A stretch of 64,000 nt of DNA from Epiperipatus broadwayi (Eukaryota; Onychophora; Udeonychophora; Euonychophora; Peripatidae): positions 4,556,023-4,620,022 of the forward strand of contig JAQFVV010000012.1 in assembly GCA_028023455.1 (NCBI GenBank), written 5' to 3'. Position 1 is the stretch's first letter. The number at the start of each line of letters is the position of its first letter. The notes under the pieces are model-generated. The model was given only the letters and a program-made list of their open reading frames with translations, had not been told where the DNA came from and ran no database searches. This document shows, in pieces, positions 12,087 to 23,492 of this stretch. A program made the position numbers and the translations under genes.

Positions 12087-14927
12087 AGCCCGGAAAAAAA
12101 AATCCACTGTACCGGTCAAAACAGTGTGCTCACTTAACAAGGTCCCAAATCCTAAACAAAAGTACCTCGAATCCGATCATGCTCGAGATACACAGGTCTG
12201 GAACAATCCTGAATTCTAACCTATTTGCCTATTCTTCGAATCTCTGACCCAATGAACAATCATTCTGATGACACAGTAAAATTACTTTAAATCCAGTGCC
12301 AATAAGCAGAGCGGTGGAGCATAAGATCAGACTGATGATGATGATCGAGGTCGGAGTAGCCCGGAATTACATTTATTATACTTATTTATTAATGCTAAGC
12401 TCTTAGCCAACGAAAATAGTTCTAAATATTAACTATAAACTAATAATTCAAAACAAACCAGGATTTACTGAATATATATATTTAATAAATGTAGAAAACG
12501 CATATATATGTTACAAAATTGTTTCACGCTTGGAGGGATCTTATACATTTTTGAAAACTTGGGATTCGTTTCATAAAATCCCCATTACATCAATAATTGA
12601 ATAAATACCATTTTATAGAACGTGTTATAAGTTGTGGGGGTTAATATGTCAATTTACAAGTGTTTACAAATAAAATGTTGTGGATGTACAAACAATCTAC
12701 AAGATCGGAACAGATTCGGATTACAGAAAGATACCCGATAATTTAACATTAATCATTTTGACAAATAAATATAAATGTACGATCTCAATCATTTATTTAC
12801 AATCTTAAAATCATCACGATATGTTTGATAGGCATTGTTTGGACATAGCGTCTCTAGACTAAGTATACATAAGGAACAAACAATCGCGATATTTACGAGA
12901 ATGAATTATACAAATTGATTCACGTCTCTGGGAATCGATAAAGCTTTTTAAAGAAAAGCAGTTTTGTAGATCAACATACTGAATGCACTTTACGAAATGA
13001 ATCTTTATCTTTAACACATCATTGCGACTTTACTAAGATTAGACAACTGATCAAGTTAATAAGCAAAGTAACGGTACTAGCATACAATAACGAAAATAAG
13101 GCCTCATGGCGATTGTGGATATTTCATCATTTAAAAGAATACTTTGAAATGAACTTAGATTGGACATGTCCGCACCTTCTGGCGGAGCGGGAGATCAAAG
13201 TAGAGGCTGAGAATGAGACCCCAGATCATTATGTACTGCCATCTGCAGCACATAATCCTCTTAAACTTTACATTCAACGAGAGTAGCGTCTCTGGTTAGG
13301 AACGATTTTTAAAAGAAGACGGAGCATGATTTCGACTCCCCAATGAGTAAAACGTATCAAGAAATGGAAAGATAAAATATCAGAAAAGAAAATATATTAC
13401 AGCAGCTTTCATAATTTATAATATTATTTAAAGTTTGAAAATGGTCTAACCCTCTCTGCAATAATCTGTTTCCCCCACCTCTGAGTCATTATATCTAATC
13501 ATAAAGAAGAATAACGCTACTACATACAATATTATTAAACTAACCACATTTATATATTTAAAGAATCGATTCAAAACCAAAGACGTATTAACTGGTGGAA
13601 TGTGCCCTTCAAAATAACAAGCAAAAAAGAGAAATGGATTAATTATAAGAAAGTTCACGATCTTTTAAAAGAGAAAAATTAAAGCAAAATTCATCCACAT
13701 AGTAAAAGATGTTAATTTACTTTAAGAGTAATCTAATTTAAAATGAAACCAACTCTCACGAGCAATTTATATTTAATATAGACAAAACTCTAATGAGAAG
13801 TTTAAACTAAAGCCCACCCTTCCTTCCCAAGTAGGAAACAATTATTTCCTCACTGTACTGCGAATTTAGCGATATTGGCACATTAAAGAAAATAAATTAT
13901 ATCTATACATTAAAGAAAGTATATGAAATCTTAATGGAATCACACACGTTTATATATAATTTAATTGAAGCATGAAAGGCAGTTAAACATACATGATATT
14001 AATAAAAGATTACTGAGAGAGAGCCTAAAAGCAAAATTAACAGAAGCTTACAAAACAATATATAAATTAAGACATGACGCTTGAACTATAGATTACAAAA
14101 GTATTGACTTATAAAGGCAGTTCTAAGTGTTAAAAAAAGTTACCTAAGAAAAAAACAGCATGGCGGCACTATTAGAAATTAGCAGTCGGAAGCTATCATG
14201 TTAAGTATGGTCGTACAGATGGAATATGGCACTTGTAGGCAGACAGTTCCTTCTAGAGAAGAAGAAAAGGTGCTAGATTCCACTACTTCAAAATTCATCT
14301 TGCAGAATCATGCTTTAGCTTCTTTAGAAGCAATTAACTCAACCACCAAAACTCCTCTGAATCCTAATTCGCTTAATTTGAAGGTAAACTCAACTGACTT
14401 CTTTTGTTCTGTAAACCTTTTTATAACATTTTAATACTGCCCAGAATGCAATCTCATCTACCAACCTTATTTCTAATAATCCTCTTTTAAAAAGTAACAT
14501 GAATTAGTAAAATATTTTCACTTGATAAGGCTTCTGAAATACTATCTTTAACTGTTTTAAGATTTGAAAACAACCGATAAACAATTTGTTTTTTTTTTTC
14601 GATTCTAATTAAGATTTATAAATTTTAATTACAGACAATGACTTGACCAAAGATAATTCCTGTAGTATCTCTGCTCTTCCCCATTTTTTCTTTGTTGTTA
14701 CATCAAATGCACATTGATATAAAAATAATTATAAATGTATTTTCCAGCAATAAAATTATTGCTGGGTCAAACATATATACGCATCATTTCAACTACTGTT
14801 TCATTTACTAATAAAGATTAATTTCACTAATCTTTTAATGATTCGGGCATAGTGTGTGTGAGTGAATAGCATATATTTATAGCAGGTTCTAAATTATGAT
14901 CTTAGGAGGTTAGTTTAGACGGTGACA
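12087..14927 (-). repeat. 5' LTR of the Gypsy element
   Basis: This is a direct repeat of 3,994-6,779. On the minus strand it starts TGTCACC at 14,927 and ends next to the tRNA-Lys primer binding site. At about 2.84 kb it is long for a Gypsy LTR. Promoter and polyadenylation signals should lie here, but I cannot place them with confidence. Confidence 0.85.
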
Positions 14928-15140
14928 ATATACATTTTGAAGTATATTGTTTATTTATTTATTTCCTTGACTAGTCTTTAGAGATCCTCAAATTACAGTG
15001 CATGGCAATATTCATTTATATTCACCAAACTCAAATATAAGAATACAACGATTATATATTACTAGCTGAAATGTATACAAAATATTTAAATAATAAAGCT
15101 ATGAAACTTTTGTATATTCTTTCTAAGTATATTTAAAATT
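14928..15140. other. Flank of the Gypsy insertion
   Basis: AT-rich sequence with no recognised feature beyond a short imperfect palindrome next to the LTR (CAATATA / TATATTG). Confidence 0.5.
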
Positions 15141-15149
15141 AAACATGTT

Positions 15150-15790
15150 GGTTTATTTGCAATAAATAATCTCCAATATATGTATTTTGGGGCTAAACCA
15201 GCACTCATCACTTGGATCAGATCACAGTCTCCCACACATATATACAGTCAGTGCTCAGTTTACATTAACTTAGCAAATATTTAAACTTTAATGGATAAGA
15301 TTCAATCTTCACTGCTCTCCATCTCTTTTCTGCATAATTAAATTGATATATTAAAGTCTTATGTGTGATGGATAAGATTGACTTAAGGTCAACCTGAGTA
15401 TAACAATATTGGCATCAACAAGAGCCTTGAACATTCCATTCTTAGATTTTCAATGAAATGTATGGTTGAAGAGTTGGAGAATGTAGTACATCAAAGTTTG
15501 TTTATTAAAGTTTAAAGATTTGCTGTCTCAATATAAACTGAGCACTGATTGTATATATGGGTGGTAGATGGTGATCTGGACTTACTGATGAGTACTGGTT
15601 TAGCATCAAATATGTATGTTGCAGATCCTCCACCTTTTTTACATGTATGTAGACATGTGTATTAGTTATTGAAAATAGATTGGATAGATGTAGAGAACTT
15701 GAAAGTCCGAGTTCAAGTCCCTTATAAATATATATATATTGTAATGAACCGGAGAAAGAGAGCTTAATGTGATCTGCACTACAGGGTGCC
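15150..15790. repeat. Family A hammerhead repeat, head-to-head inverted pair
   Basis: Left arm (15,160-15,300, minus) and right arm (15,505-15,745, plus) are copies of one repeat in opposite orientation. Each holds the string TGAGCACTGAT-like / GATGATCTGG-like / CTGATGAGTGCTGG. The hammerhead core is at 15,585-15,591 (plus) and, with its first base changed to G, at 15,204-15,210 (minus). The plus copy ends with a tRNA box-B-like GAGTTCAAGTCCC and a TA-rich tail. About 200 bp of spacer separates the arms. Confidence 0.8.
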
Positions 15791-15799
15791 AACTAGGCA

Positions 15800-16120
15800 T
15801 TTGAACCTAGAAAAATTTATAAAGTAGGCAGATACATAAGTCAAAAAAAAATTTTTTTACTTTATTTATATATTTTGATATCCGGTCGTTAGCCCATGTC
15901 ACTAGCTCAGGGAGTAGCAGAGATTTAATAATATAATATCTTATCTAATTATATTTCAATATTAAAAAATAAATAAAATAAGCCACTGCCAGTAATTAAC
16001 ATACAAAAATTTATTTACGCACATATATATATATATATAAGATTTAACATTATTATTTTAATATGTTTACTTTAACATTTAACATTATTTTTACTTTTAT
16101 TTTAGAATTTAAATTTACAT
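15800..16120. other. AT-rich spacer with TA microsatellite
   Basis: Contains a TA run near 16,022-16,040. Nothing else was recognised. Confidence 0.5.
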
Positions 16121-16139
16121 TTTAATTCTTATGCTATTA

Positions 16140-17000
16140 TAAGTTCGCACAGAGTGATTTATAAAAGTTGTTTATAAATGTTGAGTATAGATCGGTTACA
16201 TAGATTACACAGCTAAAACATTTCAAAATAAACATAAATGATCAAAATACAAAATCATTGATACCGTCAATTGCATAGGGAATACAAGAAACCCACTGGT
16301 ATTCATCGTAAGATACCACAGTGGCACCAATAACTTAAAAGACATCCGAATAAATACATTTTAGATACTCACCGTAAGGTATCAGTATTTACCGAATGTC
16401 TATATATATTTTGACCGAATATGAAAACCAAAAACATAATTAGCCGGTAACGAATCCATGCAAGCGTCTATAAACAACTTAAATTTAATGCATTTTTATT
16501 TAGTGTCGAGTATGAATAGACTACATAGATTTGCATTTGGAGATAAAACATTTTATCCCCATTTAACCTTAGGGTAAAAGTTTGCAGTCAACCTGGCATC
16601 AATCCATCTGATATATCGATGTATTCAATGTAATACGAATACAGCAACACAAAATAGGTTAAGATAAGACATTGACTCTCGTCAGATAGGAATATTACAT
16701 CTATCTAATGAGAAGAACAATTAAAAAAACTCCATAGAAACGGACTGCGGTCATTTTGCCGACTTACAATCACATTCCCTAGGCAAGAGGAAGTGTGCGG
16801 CATATACAAGCAATTCTGCCCGTAGCAAATCTTGCATTACATCTACTAACTACATCAATATATTTAATACATTGACCCAATTCAACAACGACATGAATAA
16901 CCTATTATTACCCTCCCCTAATATAACTTTACAAATCTATACAGCCATTCACGCCCGACTTAAGTTTATCATTGATATATTTTAATTTATCGGAAAACAG
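16140..17000. other. CpG-retaining, more GC-rich patch of unknown identity
   Basis: CpG dinucleotides are frequent here (over 20 between about 16,250 and 16,950) while flanking DNA has very few. It includes a nested inverted repeat at 16,340-16,402 (GACATCCGAATAAATAC paired with GTATTTACCGAATGTC) and a diverged internal repeat (TATAAACAACTT and TGAGTATAGA / CGAGTATGAATAGAC). No long open frame is present. It could be a young transposon end, an LTR, or an unmethylated regulatory region. Confidence 0.5.
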
Positions 17001-17208
17001 AAATCATAATAAAACTTAAAGAACAAAAAAAAAAAAATATAAATGGAAATGATTTTACAAAAGAAATACATCAAATAACATTTTAACTACTTTAGTCAGA
17101 TAGGAAATTCTTATATTTATAAATATTGAAAAGTTTAGTATTTAGAGTTCTTTTGTTTAGAAATGTTCATAAATTATTTATATTTAAAGCTGAGAGTTCA
17201 AAAAGTTC

Positions 17209-17560
17209 TTACGATTTCAAAATGTTCCTTTTATCCGTTGCTTGCTGTTTGGAATCCACATTAAATCCCCCGATGATCCTGTTGTCCTCAGTATAAGAAA
17301 AGCGATGTTTCATTTTTTTTTTTTTTTTTAACAACTGAAGGGATTGAAGAGTGTGTCTTTTCAATCCCTTCTCCTTCAACTTCGCACTAACACATATAGT
17401 CACATCTCCTCCTTCTAATTAATTAAACCAAATCACTTTTTATTTCCAAATTTTTTTCTTTTATACATAACTTTAGGATCCAATGGACGTTACGACATCG
17501 TTGATGATGATCCTTCCATTGAGGTCCAATTTCCCTGATGGATTTCTTTCATTGGCCATT
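17209..17560 (-). other. Short open frames in CpG-containing DNA, unresolved
   Basis: A 64-codon frame (17,209-17,403) with a central poly-lysine run encoded by a homopolymer, and an upstream short frame starting MANERNPSG near 17,560, both on the minus strand. Neither matches a family I recognise. The base composition is milder than the surroundings. They could be exonic remains or part of the 16.1-17.0 kb element. Confidence 0.25.
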
Positions 17561-18683
17561 CTGTTCCTATTGTTTTCCTATCTGACCATTGCTTATACAT
17601 TTTAGATGCCCAAGGCTAGTTTACTAATTAAAATAATCATTTCCATTTTACAACAGATTAATTAATCTGTTTTCAAACTTAAACATATATTTTTATCTCT
17701 AAATCTTTTTTGAAAATTTAGTTTTAAAATACTTTTTCTTTAATAAAGTTTTATTTTAATAATTATTTATCTATGCGATATTATATATATGAGAGTTTAA
17801 GATGATTTTTTTTTATTTTTAATTCTTAAAAAAGAAGTTTTGATTGGCAAACTTTTATTTTTTTTCATGTTTACTAATAAAAAAACAATGTAACGATGTC
17901 TGTGCCCATTACAATATATATATATATGAACCAATCTCTTTATCAAATTCTAGAAAACATAAATGATCTATTTAAATATATTATCTGAAGTTTGAGCTAT
18001 TGGTATGCTCTCTATATTGCATTTTTGTAAATACAAGCTTTTGTAAAGTAATGCCACGCTACATATGACTTGCTTTATTGATTATTATCTTAAATTTTGA
18101 AAATAGGCTAAAATTCAAATCAAATAGGGAAACAAATATTAAAGTTTACATGATAGAAATAATTTCTACTTATAATCCATTATGAATTAATGATCTACAA
18201 TCAAATAGGAAACAACTAAAAATACTTTTGAAATTATAAAATGGGATAACTGCTTTTTCTAATTTGTTAATATAAATAGAATTTTATTATCAAATTGTCT
18301 AGAAAATGGAAGATTATTACTTACATATTTTATCCTAGATTATAAGCTTCACAAAATTGTTAAGAGGCAGGGTATCAATATTTATGACATTTGAAAAGTG
18401 ATTATTTTAATGATATTTAAAATGTTGTGACAATTAGCTTTTCATATTTGACTATATATAATTAAATCATAATGGTTTAAACATGACGAAAAATCATCTC
18501 TACTACCATCCGTTTGTATTGAAATATTCTATTATTATCTGAGTTTGATTCTAGGTTGAATCTTTATAAAGTATCTTGCCAAGCTTGTCTTTTTTCTTTT
18601 CTATAATATTTGCAATAGCATGGATAAATTGATATTTTACATAAGTTTTCTGAACTGCTTGATAAAAAGATTGGCATTCTAAT
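17561..18683. other. AT-rich intergenic DNA
   Basis: Only homopolymers and a short TA run near 17,920 are seen. No repeat or gene signature was recognised. Confidence 0.5.
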
Positions 18684-18935
18684 GCTTACATCATTATCGT
18701 TTTCAACTATTATCGATCCATTATAGGATGATGGATTCTCCAAGTACAATCAATCCATCTTTTTTGATTTCTAGCCTTTCTTCTCATCATCCCCACACTT
18801 TTCCTTATTTCATCTTACATATGATCTCTTTTTAGGTTTTTTACCTTCTCTTGGAACCCAGTTTAAAATTCCAACTGTCTATCTATTATTATCTCTCCTA
18901 GCAATATGTCTAGTCCCAACTCCATATATAATGTT
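18684..18935 (-). pseudogene. RTE-type LINE, 3' end (C-terminus of ORF2), decayed
   Basis: The sequence is colinear with the RTE fragment at 53,745-54,098. Shared blocks include the 3' end (ACTATTATCGATCCATTATAGGATGATGG-type, the usual RTE 'GGAGaCCTTCaTCCtgCAGTGGAt' region), CTTTTCCTTATTTCATC, and the region for the basic C-terminal motif (W-GHI-RR-D). Reading frames are broken by substitutions. The element is truncated at its 5' side near 18,935. Its enzyme would nick the target and reverse-transcribe; this copy is a dead 5'-truncated insertion. Confidence 0.75.
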
Positions 18936-20634
18936 AAATTGCCATTTAAAAAAAACTGCTTTATTATATTATCATAAAATAATAATTAATTACATTATAT
19001 TATTCAAGATTTTTTGAATTTTACTCTTCTTTTTTCCCCCTTATAACTAAAAGTAGATTTTCAGATATATGAACATAAATTATGATTTGATAAGTTGGTT
19101 TTGATCTAACTATCAGAATAAATTGTTAAGCTTGCTTAGAAAAATGTTATCCATTTGAAAAAGTTTTACCCAAATTCAAGCAGTAAGTTAGTGAGTGATC
19201 GGAAGTTTTATTCGTTTATCACAAACCTATAAAATAACTTCATTTCTCAGGTGATTTGTGGTGATGACATTTTTCTATTTTCATCATCTAATTGAAATTT
19301 CTAAATACATTTAGAAAAATTAAACCTTTATTTATACTTTTTCAAATATAATTGATTGTTTTTTGATCATTTGATTGATTGTTAATAGTAATTAAGTGCA
19401 TAATATATTGATGTTTGATTTTAAATAATTACAAAGAAATAAAATCAAGACATCAGTATTATATATCAATTAATGATAATTGATTTTTTTCCCCAATTTT
19501 ATTGATTTCTAAAGCATTAGTTCTTTTGTAAAAATATATGAGAAATTTTCCAAATAACAATAATGATAAAACTTAAAAACTTAAAAAGCTCAATACATTT
19601 TTTTTAAAAAAAAAATATTGTTATAAGGAAAATACTCGCAATGATAAAACGTTTTACATATGTTAGTTCTAACTTTTGTGATCTATTTTTAGAATTTGCT
19701 TTACATTACACTATTGTATACTACTAAAATAGTTTTAATAAGATTGATCTAAATCAACTCTTTCATCTTACTGTAAAGCTTTTAAGAAGAACAAACATAT
19801 TTGCTTCTTTTGACATTAGTAAAAGAATAACACACACATTGTTCATTTTAAAAGGAGAAGCTTACTGAGATTAATTATTTTAAAACACACTTATAAAACA
19901 GAATTTCTGTTAGAAATAAAAAGAAAATTGTTCTCAAGAAGCAAAATTTTAATGAAAGAAAATAATAGTTGTTAAGTAAATTATCCTAACATTTTATATA
20001 TATACAAGTTACGATAATTTTATTTTTATCTTTTAACCTAAAGAAACGGAATAGCTCATTTAATACTGATTTTATTGTTTTTGATGTATAGGTTATACAG
20101 AAAACATAGCATAATTTAGTATAGAGTATATAAAATACTTAGATAATTTTACTTTTGTTTTATAAACTACAGCGACGGTTAAACGCACTTAGTATCGATT
20201 TTATTGTTTAATGTATGGGTTATGCAAAAATACATATCAGTATCGTTTAGTGTATTTAATTCATTATTACCGAGCGATTTAAGATTAGAGTGTGGTAGAA
20301 CAGCAAAAGTTAAAAGTAAACTGTTAAAATATGTAATATTATCAAGAGCAGAATAAAAGTAAGTTAAAGAAAGAGCCTTGTTTTTCAATTTTTATGATAA
20401 TTGTGTTTGGAAGTGTATATATGCAATTTCCTGAACCAGAAATCAGAATTTGCTACAGGCTGATGATGAAAATTTGAATTTAAATTGGATTAATTATCTT
20501 GGCTTCTGAAATTACAGTATGCTGATGATTTGGTTTCACTTTCTAATTCAAAATATAATCTATAAGATGTACTTAAATATTTTGAATACAACATATAGAC
20601 TACATTTAATATTTGAATACATGTATAATTTATA
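18936..20634. other. AT-rich intergenic DNA
   Basis: No recognised element. A weak direct repeat is visible around 20,040-20,110 and 20,165-20,240 (TTTTATTGTTTxxTGTATxGGTTAT), suggesting a small local duplication. Confidence 0.5.
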
Positions 20635-20636
20635 TA

Positions 20637-21991
20637 CACCCAGGTCTCGTTTTATGCTGATTTTTTAAATGCAATTTTGAAGTTATGTGATTCATGATTC
20701 TTCTTAATATATTTGTATGCATTTTTCTTTTATGTGATAAAAAATATTAGATCAGAAGTTGAGCTCCGATAATGCTCTAGTACTTTAAATATAAATGTTG
20801 TGCACTTACACATCATATTTAAAGTAATAGTGCATTATCGGAGTTTGATTTCCATCTAATAATTTCAATATTTTCAGCACTTTATAATAGTACTGTAATA
20901 AATTTTATGCAATAAAGAAGTTCATAATTCACTTAAAACCATAATTTCCCCATTTTATAAACACACAGTAAATTTTACAAGATTATAATGTAAATCTGTT
21001 CAAACATTATAGATGCATATACTGCTTTTGCATTTTAAATCACATTCTACTTTTGCTTTTTAAAAAAAGAGTATGTAATCAATTAATCATTTAGTGTCCA
21101 TAAGTTTATTTTTAAAAGGTAACAGCAGCGAGCACAATTAAATTTGACAATTAAAAATTAAAATCTGATTTTTAATTGTAATTAAAAATTTAAAAATTAC
21201 GTAATGTGATTTGAAATTAATGTGATGTGAAACTATGAAATTTGATTTTTAACTGGAATTGAAAATTAAAAAAATAAAAAACAAAAATAAGAATTTAATT
21301 TTTAATTGTTAGTTTTAACTCAATTTTGCCCAACAGTGGTGAGTAGATGTCTTTTTATTATCGTAGGTCTAAGTTCTTATTTTTATTTTAAACTTTTAGT
21401 TTACCCTAATGGGGAGTAAAAAAACACACAAGAAAAGGAATTTCTTAGGAAAGAAAAATTTTAATTTTAGATCACTTAGCAACAGGGGAAAGATCAACAG
21501 CCATTGGAAAACATTTTAGTTTGGGCGAGTTCACTATAAGAACAATTTAAAAAATGACATTGGCACTAGTTGTATTTCCTCTTGTGATGAATCTGATGTC
21601 TTACTAGTTCAGAAATGAATCTGCATATCATCAAATAGCGATAATGATTAAAATACTCTACATGTATAAAAAAAAATGTAAAATACTGCAAATTTCACAT
21701 AAAAATATATTGTTTTAAATAAAATTAAATACTGTAGTTAATAAAAAAAGTAAAAGTTTATCTTGCATCAATTTTTTTCAAATATGAAATTTTTTATTAG
21801 TCATATTTTATTTCCTTATTTTTTTATATGAATTTTAATGTAATTTTAAGTTGCTGCTTTGCTTTTATGCAATTTTCAAAAATTACAGTACATATCTTTC
21901 ATTTTTCAAGGTAAGTTAAGTCTATTTTTGTGTTATTTCTTTTGTGTGCATTTTCTGAGAAACCTATCTACTACATAAAATGAGACCTAGG
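20637..21991. mobile_element. Tigger-like TIR element, copy 1 (non-autonomous)
   Basis: The left end CACCCAGGTCTCGTTTTATG and the right end (reverse complement CCTAGGTCTCATTTTATG) form terminal inverted repeats next to TA dinucleotides. The internal sequence is colinear, in inverted orientation, with 35,515-36,973. Internal features include a hairpin at 20,760-20,855 (GATAATGC...GCATTATC) and repeated GCATAAAA-type motifs. TA target sites and a TIR with CTCGTTTTAT resemble pogo/Tigger elements of the Tc1/mariner group; that class is an inference. No transposase frame is present. Confidence 0.8.
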
Positions 21992-22854
21992 TATACTTGG
22001 AATTTAAATATAATTCTAGAGAAATGTGTATCAGTTGTATGAGAAAGAATATGTTTAGTATAGTATTAATGTTCAAAAATGTCAAGACTTTTCTAGACAT
22101 GGAGAAATATCTTCAGCAACTTTTATCTTGAATGTGAGCCAATTGACATAAATTTGTAATTTGTTAAATACAGATGTGACCTAGAAAATGAAATGTAGCA
22201 GAGAGCTTAATGTACTTTTGTTTTTGATAAGATAAAAGTTAGGATATTTCATATACTTTTATAACTACTGAAACTAAATTTGTTGTATTAAACATTGCAT
22301 AGTTTGATGCAGTGAAAGGGTATCAAATTTTGGAGCTCAAGATCAATGGGTCATAGACCAGATCTTTCACTTCTTGTACTCAAACATTTTATGAACTCCT
22401 GAGATCCATTTTGATTATTTTATTTAATTTATTGATTGGAAGTGTGATAGCAAGATCATACAATCAATAAGCATATTCCTCCACTGTCCAGGTGTGATAT
22501 TATTGCTGGGATTATATTTTTGTTGAATAGGATATATAAAATGAATGAACAATACAAGACATTCTAAAAAATATTTTATGGTAAACATACATAATAAAGA
22601 GCAAATTATAATTATTATTTCAAAAATACCTGATTGTTTTCAATAAGAACATGTGTCTCAGGATAAAACATAATGAAGAATTCCAATTTTATAAAGTGCT
22701 TATGCTTCTCAGAAAAAAAAGTTGATTAGACTAGGAATGATCATGCTTATTTGTGAGAGCTTCTTGTGATAGTGTATATATGTAGGTTATAATAAAAATA
22801 AAATTACTTAAAGTAGTCAAGTGCAGGGGGAAAAAATCTGGCTAGCAGTTTTTC
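21992..22854. other. AT-rich intergenic DNA
   Basis: No feature recognised. Confidence 0.5.
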
Positions 22855-23492
22855 ATAGAGATTTAGTAAATAAGTCAATTATTTTATATAGCGCAATGTT
22901 TATAAACTGTAATATTTAAACAGCACTAAACTGTTGCACATGCGCTTTGGATTTTAACTATAAAATGAATAAATACTAATACTTCAAACACATGATAAAG
23001 ACTTTGGAAAAGATAGAATGGCATCTATCTTTTCAAACCCAAATGCTTTTGTATGGGCGAATCTTAAGTGTTTGAAAGTGGAAGTGTGAAGATATTAAAT
23101 AATCACTTTAAATTACTTTTACACGCTTGAATGAATGACGCTAGTGAAATTTACTAGTTAAAATCCAAAGCACATGTGCAACAGTTTAATGCTGTTTAAA
23201 TATTACAGTTTATAAACATTGCACTATATAAAATAATTGACTTATTTACATACATTTAATTTCAAATAAGAATGACATATCGTAAATTCTAGTAAATTTC
23301 ACACACTTTCACTTTCAAACACTTAAGATTTGCCCATATAAAAGCATTTGGGTTCAAAAAGATAGATGCCATTCTATCTTTTCCAAAGACTTTATAATGT
23401 GTTTGAAGTGTTAGTATTCATTCATTTTATAGTTAAAATCCAAAGTACATGTGCAACAGTTTAATGCTGTTTAAATATTATAGAGATTTAGT
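22855..23492. mobile_element. Compound foldback element with 13-bp flanking direct repeat
   Basis: The sequence ATAGAGATTTAGT occurs at 22,855-22,867 and 23,480-23,492 in direct orientation, as a target-site duplication. Inside, block P (22,868-22,950) and block Q (22,950-23,085) are followed by an inverted P (23,157-23,250), then inverted Q (23,315-23,435) and inverted P again (23,436-23,479). The order is P-Q-P'-Q'-P'. Motifs include GTTTGAAAGTGGAAGTGTGAAG, which shares GGAAGTGTGAA with the PLE end at 37.2/38.2 kb. A long variable TSD and rearranged inverted copies suit target-primed retroelements such as PLEs more than a cut-and-paste transposon. Confidence 0.75.

Larger units (their letters stand above)
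3494..14927 (-). mobile_element. Ty3/Gypsy LTR retrotransposon, complete in layout but decayed
   Basis: Two direct repeats of about 2.8 kb flank an internal region of about 5.3 kb. On the minus strand this region reads primer binding site, gag remnant, protease, reverse transcriptase, RNase H, integrase. That domain order (integrase last) is diagnostic of Ty3/Gypsy. No envelope frame lies between integrase and the 3' LTR, so it appears to be a retrotransposon and not a retrovirus-like form. Frameshifts, stops and LTR divergence show it cannot act on its own. The target-site duplication cannot be read because one end is in the gap. Confidence 0.92.

Noticed and set aside
12320-12360. CTGATGA in the Gypsy LTR as a hammerhead core
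   Set aside because: It is followed by more GATGAT repeats and no stem II or GAAA, so it is a simple-repeat match.
20440-20480. CTGATGATGAAAATTTG as a hammerhead core
   Set aside because: There is no room for stem II between CTGATGA and GAAA, and no cleavage triplet.
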